A stretch of 64,000 nt of DNA from a bacterium (GTDB taxonomy: Bacteria > Planctomycetota > SZUA-567), in assembly GCA_003245715.1 (NCBI GenBank), contig QKCJ01000031.1:1-64000 (forward strand). Direction: 5' to 3'. The notes beneath the pieces were generated by a model. That model was not told where the DNA came from, made no database searches, and was given only the letters and a program-made list of their open reading frames with translations. Both the position numbers and the translations under genes were made by a program. This document shows positions 25,367-34,900 of the stretch, piece by piece (positions within the stretch are counted from its first letter, which is position 1; every line of letters starts with the position of its first letter).

Positions 25367-25737
25367 TATTCCATGACTCTCTCAGGCAAAGGAAACAAAT
25401 TGCAAAACCACCACAATATTAATTATACCCCAGACCAGTTTTTCCGGCAAGAAAACTAGCCTGAAATAGAGCTTAATTATCACTTGGTTTGCATATCAGG
25501 AATATCTTCGGACGCGTAAGCTGAAAATTTAAAACCAAATTTTCTTTCCGGTTAAAAATGAGCATTTTGCGCAAAAGTTCAGCTTACAGAAAAAATCAAC
25601 CGGTAATTGCTGATTCAGCGCCATATATTCGCATTTATGCCATATTTTTATTGACTTGTCCCTGTAAATCTAAAAAATTTAACCCATTGGATAATAATAT
25701 CCGCTTGCCAACCGGCTTAATAAAAACAGGAGAAAGT
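25367..25737. other. 371-base intergenic stretch
   Basis: This gap lies upstream of the EIIA-CBS gene. It holds the nested inverted repeats described at 25516-25587 and a TTGACT (25651-25656) that lacks a good -10 partner. An in-frame extension of the EIIA-CBS reading frame back to 25558 exists but has no family similarity. Confidence 0.6.
25516..25587 (+). repeat. Nested inverted repeats, possible structured leader
   Basis: GTAAGCTGAA (25516-25525) is the exact reverse complement of TTCAGCTTAC (25578-25587). Inside lie AATTT/AAATT arms around AAAACC (25526-25541) and the perfect 12-base palindrome TTTTGCGCAAAA (25565-25576). Together they could form a three-way RNA junction or a set of operator sites ahead of the EIIA-CBS gene. 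Confidence 0.45.
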
Positions 25738-26637
25738 ATGCAGCTTTCAAGCTTCCTAAATGAAGACCATTTTATTTGCGGCAAAAAACCTCAAACCCTT
25801 CAAGAAGCCCAAACACTGATGCTGGAGTTGTATAAAGAAGAAACCGGCGGCGATCCTGAGCTGGTGAAGGAAGCACTTATTGAGCGTGAAAAACTCGGCA
25901 GTACAATTATTACCCCGGGAATTGCCATCCCCCATATCCGCGAGAGTTTTCTGAATGATTTTTATGTTTTTATCGGCATCTATCCTGAGGGGGTGGATGC
26001 GGGGGATGAAAATGCTCCGGTTAAAATCTGCATAACATTTCTGGTGCCTGAGGGCAAGAGCAACCTGTATCTGCGCGTGCTTGCGGCCTTCAGCAAATTT
26101 CTGGCCGTAACCTCTCAGGAGAAGATAACCTCTTTTGCAAACGGTGGGGAGTTCATCAGTTATGTAAAAGAGCATGATGTTCAGGTCGGGGAAATCGTCA
26201 CCGCCAGCGATCTGATGAACACGGAATTTATCAGCCTGCCGCAAACGGCCACCCTGCGCGAAGCTGCCGACAAGATGGTCGAGAACAGGATCACCGACAT
26301 CCCGATTGTCAACGAAAATGGCGAGTTCCTTGGCCTGGTGACGACGGGGCGGCTTCTGAAGGTCGGTATCCCCGATTACCTGCTGATGATGGAAAACCTG
26401 AGCTTCCTCAAGACCTTTGAGCCGTTTCAGGACCTCTTGAAGCAGGAACAGACCATCAAGGTCACCGAAGTCATGAAAAGAGAGAAAGTACCGACCTTTG
26501 CTGCTGACACGCCAATGATTCAGGTGGCCAGCAAGCTTGTGGAGCAGCATATTGAGCTAGGCATCGTTCTTGATGGCAAGAAACTGCTCGGAACCATCAC
26601 CCGCTATGACTTCCTGCACAAGGTTGTCAGGGTATAA
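25738..26637 (+). CDS. PTS EIIA-like domain fused to a CBS-domain pair
   Basis: The 299-residue product has an N-terminal fructose/mannitol-type EIIA domain (about 1-148) with the phosphorylation-site histidine in PGIAIPHIRES, followed by two CBS domains (about 157-215 and 240-299, VTASDLMNTEFISLPQTATL and IKVTEVMKREKVPTFAADTP). No transmembrane EIIC part is present, so this is more likely a regulator than a sugar uptake component, sensing adenylate compounds through the CBS pair. The ATG at 25738 has AGGAGA seven bases upstream. It is followed by a zinc-ribbon membrane protein and an ion transporter, which it may control; that link is inferred from order alone. Confidence 0.85.
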   Translation: MQLSSFLNEDHFICGKKPQTLQEAQTLMLELYKEETGGDPELVKEALIEREKLGSTIITPGIAIPHIRESFLNDFYVFIGIYPEGVDAGDENAPVKICITFLVPEGKSNLYLRVLAAFSKFLAVTSQEKITSFANGGEFISYVKEHDVQVGEIVTASDLMNTEFISLPQTATLREAADKMVENRITDIPIVNENGEFLGLVTTGRLLKVGIPDYLLMMENLSFLKTFEPFQDLLKQEQTIKVTEVMKREKVPTFAADTPMIQVASKLVEQHIELGIVLDGKKLLGTITRYDFLHKVVRV

Positions 26638-26667
26638 TTACCTGTAATCAGGGAAACGGAGAATGAA

Positions 26668-27075
26668 TTGAGTTGTGATAACAGCCAGCGCTACAAAAAC
26701 TGCGGTATCTGCGGACAGTCTGTCCCGGCGGAGGAACTTGGACTGCTGCTCGACCGTCAGGCCTGCCAGTCCTGCCGCAGGGCAGCCCAAATAACTCAGG
26801 CAGAAACTTTCGGCGAACTTGACTATTCAGAGAAGGAACTCCTGCACCAGATCGCTTCAGAACAACGCGGCAATACCTGGCTTCTGCGCGGTGTAATTAT
26901 CGCAATCGCCATTCTCGTTGCACCGCTTGACGGCTCTGACCTCTCGCCAAAGTCAGTGGCGATTTTAGCGGTACTCTTTGTTGCGGTGATGCTTTCCATC
27001 ATCCCCGGCAAAAAATCACAGGAGGAAATCATTGAAAATCATCAGAACCTCCCTGAAGAAACAGACAGGAAGTAA
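26668..27075 (+). CDS. Small zinc-ribbon membrane protein
   Basis: This 135-residue protein begins at TTG with GGAG six bases upstream. Cysteines in CGICGQ (about 12-15) and CQSCRR (about 34-37) form a likely zinc ribbon. Two transmembrane segments follow at about 72-85 (LLRGVIIAIAILVAP) and 92-110 (SVAILAVLFVAVMLSII), and a short charged tail ends the protein. It sits between the EIIA-CBS gene (31 bases) and the transporter gene (6 bases) and is probably cotranscribed with them. I do not recognise a family; it may be an accessory subunit of the transporter. Confidence 0.75.
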   Translation: MSCDNSQRYKNCGICGQSVPAEELGLLLDRQACQSCRRAAQITQAETFGELDYSEKELLHQIASEQRGNTWLLRGVIIAIAILVAPLDGSDLSPKSVAILAVLFVAVMLSIIPGKKSQEEIIENHQNLPEETDRK

Positions 27076-27081
27076 CTGAAT

Positions 27082-28452
27082 ATGCTTGCAATCGGCACAC
27101 TAATCTTCATTCTGACCTATGCGGTAATCGCTCTTGAGTCCAAGCTGAAAATCGACAAGACCGCTGCCTCAATCTGCGGCGCATGCCTGATGCTGTTTAT
27201 TGTCCTCAAAGACAGCGGTGAAAGCGGACACAGCGACCTCTCTGCCTGGAATCAGCATGCAGACTTTGACGTTGTCTTTCTGCTGGCGGGTATGATGGTG
27301 ATTGTTAATGTGTTGCGCGAGAGCGGCGTTTTCCAGTTTGTAGCCATTAAATGCGCGAAACTTGGCAAAGGTTATCCACTGCCGGTTCTGGTTCTGCTGC
27401 TTATGGCAACGGCCCTTCTTTCGGCGTTTCTCGATAACGTGACAACGGTTCTCCTGATGGCACCGGTTACCCTGCTTGTGGCGGCAGAGCTTAAAGTAGA
27501 CGCCCTGCCCTTTCTGATACCCGAGATTCTCGCCTCAAACCTCGGTGGTACGGCAACGCTAATCGGCGACCCGCCAAACATCCTCGTCGGCAGCAGAGCC
27601 AGCAAGATCTTCGCCTACACAAACGACATCTCCTTTGACTTTGTAAGCTTCATGCACGTACTGACACCGGTCGTAATCCTTACAATGGCTGTTTTTATCG
27701 GGATACTACTGATTAAATTCCGCGGCGGAATGAATGTTACGGCTGAGGAACGCGCGCGCATTATGGAACTTGATGAAAAGGCGGCGATTTCCGACTGGCA
27801 TCTGATGTGGATCGGCCTGCTGATAATGCTTCTGACCCTCTCAGGCTTCATGCTCCACAGCCTTATCCATGTCGAGCCGGGGGTTATTGCCATGTCCGGT
27901 GCGGCGCTGATGCTGATTATCACAAGGCAGGATGTTGAGGAAGCGCTGGCTAAAATCGAATGGAATACGCTCTTCTTCTTTATCGGCCTGTTTATCGTGG
28001 TTAAAGGCGCAAGCCATGTCGGCCTGCTAGATATCCTCGGCAAGGAGCTGGCGCAGGTAATCGGTCATCCGGACGCGATTATTTATATCGCACCGATAGT
28101 CGTACTCTGGGTCAGCGGAATTTTAGCCGGTATCATGAACAACGTCAGCTTCACGCTCGCCGCCCTGCCGATCATCGAGACGCTTTCTGTCAGTTTTTTC
28201 GGCGAAGGCCCCAACGGAGCAATCGCGCCGCAGGCCGCACCGATGTACTGGGCGCTGGCACTGGGGGCCTGTTTTGGCGGAAATCTCACCCCGGTAGGAG
28301 CCGCGGCGAATATGGTGGTAATCAATATCGCCTCCAGAAACAACAAGCATATCGGCTGGGGCGAGTACCTCAAATGGGGTATTCCCTGCGCAATTGGCTC
28401 ATTAGTACTTGCAACGGGATACATTTGTCTGTATGTTTATCTTTCTCAGTAA
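27082..28452 (+). CDS. ArsB/NhaD superfamily (SLC13-type, P-protein-like) ion transporter
   Basis: The 456-residue product has about eleven hydrophobic helices. Conserved family segments are LSAFLDNVTTVLLMAPVTLL and SNLGGTATLIGDPPNILVG in the first half, and GIMNNVSFTLAALPIIE with GACFGGNLTPVGAAANMVV in the second half, the two inverted repeats of the ion transporter fold. Members include arsenite, silicate and sodium/proton antiporters and dicarboxylate carriers; the substrate here is open. It overlaps no gene but starts six bases after the zinc-ribbon protein gene, so these form an operon with the EIIA-CBS gene upstream. Confidence 0.88.
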   Translation: MLAIGTLIFILTYAVIALESKLKIDKTAASICGACLMLFIVLKDSGESGHSDLSAWNQHADFDVVFLLAGMMVIVNVLRESGVFQFVAIKCAKLGKGYPLPVLVLLLMATALLSAFLDNVTTVLLMAPVTLLVAAELKVDALPFLIPEILASNLGGTATLIGDPPNILVGSRASKIFAYTNDISFDFVSFMHVLTPVVILTMAVFIGILLIKFRGGMNVTAEERARIMELDEKAAISDWHLMWIGLLIMLLTLSGFMLHSLIHVEPGVIAMSGAALMLIITRQDVEEALAKIEWNTLFFFIGLFIVVKGASHVGLLDILGKELAQVIGHPDAIIYIAPIVVLWVSGILAGIMNNVSFTLAALPIIETLSVSFFGEGPNGAIAPQAAPMYWALALGACFGGNLTPVGAAANMVVINIASRNNKHIGWGEYLKWGIPCAIGSLVLATGYICLYVYLSQ

Positions 28453-28501
28453 TTATTAATTTGCCGGCAACCAGGCACATTCAGCAAGAAAAAGAGATTT
28501 A

Positions 28502-29878
28502 ATGATGGAAATAGCGCACCCTCTGCTTGAAGAGAATAAAGCAGCGATGACCCCCAAAGAGATCGTCGCCAAACTCGATGAATACATTATCGGCCAGAAT
28601 GATGGCAAACGCGCTGTTGCGGTGGCAATCCGTAACCGCTGGCGCAGAAAACAGATACCTGCAGATATGCGCAAGGAAGTCATGCCGCGCAATATCCTGA
28701 TGGTCGGGCCGACCGGTGTCGGCAAGACAGAAATCGCCCGCCGCCTGGCCACACTTGTTGACGCGCCGTTTATCAAGGTCGAAGCCAGCAAGTACACCGA
28801 AGTCGGCTATCACGGTCGCGATGTCGAGAGCATGATCCGCGACCTTGTCAAGGTCTCGGTTGCCCAGTTCCGTGCCCGTGAAATCGAACGCGTTTCCGAG
28901 CAGGCCAAAGGCCACGCCGAGGAACGGGTACTCGATCAGCTCTTGCCCTCGCCTGATTATCACGAGGATGACGAGGAACGCAGGAAAGCGCAGGAACGCT
29001 GGGAACGCACCCGCGAGAAGATGCGAAAACGGCTGCAGAACGGCGACCTCAGCGACAAACAGATTGAAATCACCGCCCACAGCAGCCCGCAGGTGTCAGG
29101 CATTATCGGCGCAATCGGCGGGGATGACATGGGCTTTGAGATGCAGGACATGCTCTCAAACCTGATGCCGAGCAAGCCCAAACAGCGCCGCGTCTCTGTT
29201 GATGATGCGTTGCGGATATTCACGCAGGAAGAAGCCGAAAAGCTCATTGACGAGGAAGCGATCAACCGTCAGGGGATTGAACGTGCCGAACAGGAAGGTA
29301 TCGTCTTTATTGACGAGATCGACAAAATTATCGGCAGCGACCGCGACGGCGGGCCGGATGTCAGCCGTGAGGGGGTGCAACGGGATATGCTGCCAATTGT
29401 CGAGGGCAGCACTGTTGCCACCAAGTTCGGCCCCGTCAAGACCGACCATATACTCTTTATTGCCGCCGGTGCTTTCCACGGCAAAAAACCGGGCGACCTC
29501 ATCCCTGAGCTGCAGGGACGGTTCCCCATCCGCGTCGAGCTGACCTCACTGACCAAAGAGGATTTTGAGCAGATTCTGACCCATCCCAAGAATGCCCTCA
29601 CCAAGCAGTACGAACTTCTGATGGGCGCAGAAGGGATTACCCTTAAATACGAAAAGGAAGCACTCTCGCTGATTGCCGAGATCACCGCCAAGGTAAATTC
29701 CTCAACCGATGACATTGGTGCGCGGCGCCTGCATACGGTAATGGAAAAAATCTTTGACGAGATATCCTTTGACGCGCCGGAGATGCGCGGCAGAAGCTTT
29801 GATGTAACCCCGGAACTGGTCAATGAAAAACTCGGCGCAATCGTTGAGGATGAAGACCTTTCACGCTTTGTACTGTAG
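28502..29878 (+). CDS. hslU: HslU, ATPase subunit of the HslUV protease
   Basis: HslU unfolds proteins with ATP and feeds them into HslV. The 458-residue product has MTPKEIVAKLDEYIIGQNDGK at its start, the Walker A GPTGVGKTEIARRLA, the pore loop region EVGYHGRDVE (typical GYVG is GYHG here), the I domain (about 110-240), Walker B FIDEIDKI and the sensor region LQGRFPIRVELTSL, RRLHTVMEKIFDEISF. The C-terminal tail EDEDLSRFVL docks into HslV. The gene hslV usually lies immediately upstream, but the gene before it here is the ion transporter, and no hslV is visible in this window. The first of two adjacent ATG codons is used. Confidence 0.97.
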   Translation: MMEIAHPLLEENKAAMTPKEIVAKLDEYIIGQNDGKRAVAVAIRNRWRRKQIPADMRKEVMPRNILMVGPTGVGKTEIARRLATLVDAPFIKVEASKYTEVGYHGRDVESMIRDLVKVSVAQFRAREIERVSEQAKGHAEERVLDQLLPSPDYHEDDEERRKAQERWERTREKMRKRLQNGDLSDKQIEITAHSSPQVSGIIGAIGGDDMGFEMQDMLSNLMPSKPKQRRVSVDDALRIFTQEEAEKLIDEEAINRQGIERAEQEGIVFIDEIDKIIGSDRDGGPDVSREGVQRDMLPIVEGSTVATKFGPVKTDHILFIAAGAFHGKKPGDLIPELQGRFPIRVELTSLTKEDFEQILTHPKNALTKQYELLMGAEGITLKYEKEALSLIAEITAKVNSSTDDIGARRLHTVMEKIFDEISFDAPEMRGRSFDVTPELVNEKLGAIVEDEDLSRFVL

Positions 29879-29944
29879 TAATTTGATTTATGATTATGCC
29901 GAAGTTATTGCGGCTGGAATTTGAATAATAATTAAGGAAAAGAT

Positions 29945-30226
29945 ATGTTTGACACTAACGAGTATTTTGATGGCAAGGTAAAATCAATTTCGTTCACCAA
30001 AGACGGCAAGAAGGCGACTGTTGGCGTGATGGCTGCAGGTGAGTATGAATTCTCAACCTCATGCAACGAAGACATGCACGTTCTTAACGGCTCAATGCTG
30101 GTAATACTTCCCGGTAAGAGCGAGTGGGAAGAGTTCAAGACCTGCGAATCTTTCAAGGTTCCGGCTAATGCGTCATTCAAGGTAAAGCTCGCAGCTGACA
30201 CAGCCTACGTCTGCGAATATTCCTGA
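29945..30226 (+). CDS. ppnP: Pyrimidine/purine nucleoside phosphorylase PpnP
   Basis: The 93-residue product has the full length of the PpnP (formerly DUF1255) family, a small cupin that cleaves nucleosides with phosphate. It starts FDTNEYFDGKVKSISF and contains VGVMAAGEYEFST, CNEDMHVLNGSMLV and FKVPANASFKVK, all typical. It stands alone, with AAGGA nine bases before the ATG and a strong terminator after the stop. Confidence 0.92.
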   Translation: MFDTNEYFDGKVKSISFTKDGKKATVGVMAAGEYEFSTSCNEDMHVLNGSMLVILPGKSEWEEFKTCESFKVPANASFKVKLAADTAYVCEYS

Positions 30227-30278
30227 GTTTTCAGGCGGTAACGCATGCAGAATGTACCACAAAATAAACTTGAATCAC

Positions 30279-30315
30279 AAAGCCCGACCGCTACAATCAG
30301 GTTGGGCTTTTTTTA
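30279..30315 (+). terminator. Rho-independent terminator of ppnP
   Basis: AGCCCGACC pairs with GGTTGGGCT (one wobble) around a 10-base loop and is followed by TTTTTTT. Confidence 0.9.
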
Positions 30316-30345
30316 TTATCTGTTTTAACGGGAGACAGATTTACC

Positions 30346-30756
30346 ATGCTTTTCTTCTATTTATTTTTTCCATACATATTCATTCCGCTACTGGCAAAGC
30401 TCAACAGTTATTTTTGCCGCCTCTTCTTTAAATATCATGTAACTTTCCGCACCGCGTTATGGGTTATTATCCTTCCGGTGTTGCTCTCAAAATTACTGTC
30501 CTTGAGCATTCTGAACTTTTCATTTATGCACCCCCTGAGCGACAAAACAATACTCAGTATCACTCAAATTGCAATCTGGGCAAGTTGCTTTATCATCTGC
30601 CTTAAAGACAAAGACGGTCAACGCCTCGGTTGGCTGCGCTCAATGGTTGTTTTTATAGTAATCGCCATCTTCGCATCCGCAACTTATCATACTGTCACAA
30701 AAATAGTAAAAAAGAATAACGCCAGCCCTGAACCGATTGAATGGCGCTCCCACTAA
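30346..30756 (+). CDS. Hypothetical membrane protein
   Basis: This 136-residue protein has four likely transmembrane segments: about 1-18, 37-57, 68-84 and 96-115, with a short charged tail rich in Lys, Asn and Glu. No family motif is visible. GGGAG lies eleven bases upstream of the ATG. It is between the ppnP terminator and the promoter of the YdjM-like gene, so it is transcribed alone. Confidence 0.6.
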   Translation: MLFFYLFFPYIFIPLLAKLNSYFCRLFFKYHVTFRTALWVIILPVLLSKLLSLSILNFSFMHPLSDKTILSITQIAIWASCFIICLKDKDGQRLGWLRSMVVFIVIAIFASATYHTVTKIVKKNNASPEPIEWRSH

Positions 30757-30787
30757 ATAGAAATTGTCACCAACACTCAATTTATGA

Positions 30788-30816
30788 TTGCCAACCAGCC
30801 TTTTTATCAGTATAAT
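30788..30816 (+). promoter_or_regulatory. Strong sigma-70 promoter for a leaderless transcript
   Basis: TTGCCA (30788-30793) and a perfect TATAAT (30811-30816) are exactly 17 bases apart. The next ATG begins at 30825, only nine bases after the -10 box, so the message should start at or very near the start codon. No ribosome site precedes that ATG. Confidence 0.65.
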
Positions 30817-30824
30817 GTAAGTAT

Positions 30825-31865
30825 ATGGATACCATAACACATACGCTAATTGGCGTTGCAGCGGCGGAGGTTGGTTTTCGCCATAAATTAGGCAAAAAAA
30901 GCTTACTGGTGGCAGCTGCCTTATCCGCCCTGCCGGATAGTGACATTGTATCCGCTTATGCCGGACAATGGGAAATGCTCAAGTGGCACAGAGCCGAGAC
31001 CCATTCTTTCCTGATTGCCGCAATCGCCGCCCCACTTATCGGAATGCTTGCCGCTAAATTCCTTGACAAGGGCAAACACTACGGCCTCTGGATACTCCTT
31101 AGCCTGCTCTGTCTTTCCCTGCATATTCTCGACGATCTCTGTACCTCCTGGGGAACGGAAGCCCTGACGCCACTCTTTGACGCCCGTTATGCCTGGGACG
31201 CGCTACCGATTATCGATGTTTTATTCAGCCTGCCACTACTGATTGCGGCCTTCAGCGCTCTGCTTCTGAAGACCGCCAGACTGCGCCTGAGTATCGCCAC
31301 AATCGCCGTAAGCTGGTGTCTGCTCTATACCGGACTTGGCTTTTACATGAATCACCGCGCACAGCAGATTGCGGTAATACCTGAAGATTTCAAAGCAAAA
31401 TCCGTGCGTTCAATTCCAAGTATCGGAACGGTATTCCTCTGGAATGTTGTCGCGAAAAACGACAAAGGCGATTATTACACCCAGACGGTTTCAACCTGGA
31501 CAGGCAAGTCATATTTTCCGCAGTTTCATGCCTTTACCAACCACCCGCTCATCGAGCTTGCGTCAAAGTCAATGCAGTACAGGCTTCTGGCAAGAACCAG
31601 CGGTAACATGCTTCTGGCCTTTACCGGCAACACTCCTGAAGGCAAACGGACGGTTAAGGTTATTGATATGCGTTACGCTAACCCGCTCAAGGCCGAAAAA
31701 CCCGAGCCGCTTTTTTCCACTGTTTTCGAGTTCTCGCGCAATGACAAGCTGACCTCCGTTACCCGCATGCGCAACGGCCCGCCCCTGCGTTCAGACACCA
31801 ATGTGCTTAAACGCTACATGGCTCTGACTTTTGGCTGCAAAGAAACCAAAACCTGCCAGAAATAA
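30825..31865 (+). CDS. YdjM-like (DUF457) membrane-bound metal-dependent hydrolase
   Basis: The 346-residue product begins MDTITHTLIGVAAAEVGFRH and continues ALPDSDIV and WHRAETHSFLIA, the His/Asp motifs of the DUF457 family, thought to be integral-membrane metal-dependent hydrolases related to E. coli YdjM. About five transmembrane segments lie between residues 18 and 180, with a soluble C-terminal part of about 165 residues that is not family-typical. The start matches the usual start of the family exactly, and a perfect -10 box ends nine bases before it, so translation is probably leaderless. Substrate unknown. Confidence 0.85.
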   Translation: MDTITHTLIGVAAAEVGFRHKLGKKSLLVAAALSALPDSDIVSAYAGQWEMLKWHRAETHSFLIAAIAAPLIGMLAAKFLDKGKHYGLWILLSLLCLSLHILDDLCTSWGTEALTPLFDARYAWDALPIIDVLFSLPLLIAAFSALLLKTARLRLSIATIAVSWCLLYTGLGFYMNHRAQQIAVIPEDFKAKSVRSIPSIGTVFLWNVVAKNDKGDYYTQTVSTWTGKSYFPQFHAFTNHPLIELASKSMQYRLLARTSGNMLLAFTGNTPEGKRTVKVIDMRYANPLKAEKPEPLFSTVFEFSRNDKLTSVTRMRNGPPLRSDTNVLKRYMALTFGCKETKTCQK

Positions 31866-31901
31866 GCCTTTCAACCAGCACATTTAAGACCTGTTAATTA
31901 T

Positions 31902-31930
31902 TTGCTTTGACATGAGCAAACGCATATAAT
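31902..31930 (+). promoter_or_regulatory. Promoter of secA
   Basis: TTGCTT (31902-31907) and a perfect TATAAT (31925-31930) are 17 bases apart, 48 bases before the secA start codon. Confidence 0.65.
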
Positions 31931-31978
31931 TTTTATTCAAGACAAAACAATATTTTCGCAACTAAGGAATCCGGATAA

Positions 31979-34900
31979 ATGAGTATTACAGAAGGTATTT
32001 TAGAAGGTGTGGCAAAACTCTTTGGCAAGGTTTTCGGTACTGCCAATGAACGCGAACTTAAATCATTATGGCCACTGATTGAAAAAGTAAACGAACACTG
32101 GGCAGAAATCCGCAAACTCAGCGATCAGGAACTGTCAGAGAAGACCAATGAATTCCGTCGCCGTCTGGTTGAAGGAGAGACAGAGGACGACATCCTGCCT
32201 GAGGCTTATGCAGTCTGCCGCGAGGCCAGCCACCGCACCCACGGCGAAGGCAAGTCAACGCGGGAGAAGTATGAACGCCTGACCTATAAAAACGGAAAAT
32301 TCGAGTACGAACCGGCAGAGGGAGAGATGCCCTACTTTGCCCACTTTGACGTACAGGTTATCGGTGGTATTGTTCTGCATCAGGGCAAGATCGCGGAAAT
32401 GGTAACTGGTGAGGGTAAGACCCTTGTTGCCACGCTCCCCTGTTATCTTAACGCAATCAAGCCTGCAGAACAGTGGGTTGAGATGGCACGCAAGATGCAG
32501 GGCGATGATGTCTCCAAATGGAACTTTAATCCGTATGTCATGCACTACGGCGAGAATGGCCAAGAGGTCTGGACGCAGGTGCAGTGGCTGATTCCTGAGG
32601 AGAACGACGTAACCTGGCGCCCGCCGGTGCGAATTATCCCCCGTTCACAGGGAGTGCATGTTATCACCGTCAATGACTACCTTGCCGGACGTGACGCTGA
32701 TTATAACAAAAAACTCTATAACTTCCTCGGACTGCAGGTGGGGGCCATCCAGTCAAACATGGACTCTCATGAACGCATTCCGATCTACATGGGCGATATT
32801 GTTTACGGCACAAATAACGAATTCGGCTTTGACTATCTGCGTGATAACCTCAAGGTCACTCCCGAATCACAGGTGCAGCGCTCACGTATCTATGCGATCA
32901 TCGACGAAGTGGACAGTGTGCTTATTGATGAAGCGCGTACCCCGCTTATCATTTCCGGCTCAGCGCAAGAGTGCAGCGACAAGTACCAAACCGCAGATGC
33001 AATCGCCAGAAAGCTCAAAGGAATCGACCAGAACGCACTTGAGCTTATTATCGAGAAGAATATGAAGTCCGGCATGCAGCGTGAAGACGCGCGAATGGCG
33101 GCGGAGGAAGAATCGGCGTCGGACTTTGTCTTTTCTGAGCGTGACCATTCAGTCAAGCTCACAGAAAAAGGCGTGCAGAACGCGCTAAAGATCCTCGGCA
33201 CTGATGATATTTATTCCGGCGCAAACATGGATATGCCGCACTATATCGATAACGCCCTCAAAGCGCACTCGCTCTACAAGCACGATGTCCATTATATTTT
33301 GACAGAAGGCAAGGTCTGCATCGTTGACGAGTTTACCGGACGTGTTCTTGACGGACGGCGCTGGTCTGACGGGCTGCATCAGGCCGTTGAAGCCAAGGAA
33401 GGCATGAAGATCAAGGAAGAGTCGCAGACTATCGCCAGCATCACCTTCCAGAATTTCTTCAAGCTCTATAAAAAGCTCAGCGGTATGACCGGTACAGCCA
33501 TGACCGAAGCCAAAGAATTTATGAATATCTACAAACTCGGCGTTGTGACAATCCCGACCAACCGCCCGCTGCGCCGCATCAATTTCCCCGACCGCATCTA
33601 CGGCACAATGCCAGAAAAATACTGCGCTCTGGCCGACCACGCACTTGAGGTCCACAAGACCGGCCAGCCGATTCTGATTGGTACCGTCTCAATTGAACAC
33701 TCTGAAATTGTTTCAGAAAGCCTCAAGGTACGCGGCGTCAGACATGAAGTCCTCAACGCCAAGCACCACGCGCGTGAAGCTGAAATTGTTGCCAAGGCCG
33801 GCCAGCTTGGCCAGGTGACAGTTGCCACCAACATGGCCGGTCGTGGTACGGATATCAAACTCGGCGATATCGAATTATCCGCGCTGCTTGACCACTGGAA
33901 GTCCTGCGGTCTCGCGCCAAAAGACGCAATGCCGGCAATGGATAACGAAACTCTTCTGAACAGACTTCTGGCGCACTGGGTCGATTATTACCTGCCAGAG
34001 AATAAAGAAAACTTTGCAAGCAAGACGCAGGAACAGTGGCTGACGCTGCTCAAGAAAGCGTGGGTCGAGTACGGCATCCACGGGCCTTATGTCTGCGATA
34101 ACGTGACTGGCCTTGGTGGTCTGCACATTATCGGCAGTGAGCGCCACGAAGCGCGGCGAATTGATAACCAGTTGCGCGGACGTGCCGGCCGTCAGGGTGA
34201 CCCCGGTTCAAGCCGTTTCTTCCTCTCGCTTGATGATGACACCATGCGGCTGTTTGCCAACGACAAGGCGCGGCAGATCATGCAGTGGGCGGGCCTTAAG
34301 AACGGCGAAGCAATCGAGAACAAGTTCGTCAGCGGCCAGATTGAGAAGGCACAGCGCAAGGTCGAAGAGCGCAACTTTGAAGCGCGTAAAAACGTCCTTG
34401 AATATGACGAGGTCATGAACGAACAGCGAATGGTTGTTTATAATAAACGGCAGGACTGGCTTGAGGGCAAGAACCTCCGCAACTCAATGCTTGAGCTTTG
34501 CTTTAACTTCATCGCCTCAAAGGTCGAGGAGTACACCGCAAATGATGACGGCTGGGATTACGACCATATCATGGACTTTATGATGGAATCATTCCTGACC
34601 GACGTAAAACGCGATGAGCTTGAAAAATGCAGTGATCTACCTGATTCCGAGCAGAAACTCTCAGACCTCCTCTGCGACAAACTCGAAGCCTCATACAACC
34701 GCAAGGAAGAACAGATCAGCGAAGAGAATATGCGCCTGCTTGAAAAGCTTCTCCTGCTTGAGACTATCGACCGCAAATGGATGGACCACCTTTACGCAAT
34801 GGACCTGCTGCGCGAAGGCATCCACCTGCGCAGCTTTGCCGGACAGGACCCGAAGATCCGCTACAAGGTTGAAGGGTATGAACTCTTCCAGGAGATGTGG

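Noticed and set aside
31907-31930. TTGACA followed by TATAAT before secA
   Set aside because: The spacing is only 12 bases, too short for sigma-70. The alternative TTGCTT with the same TATAAT has the normal 17 bases and was used instead.
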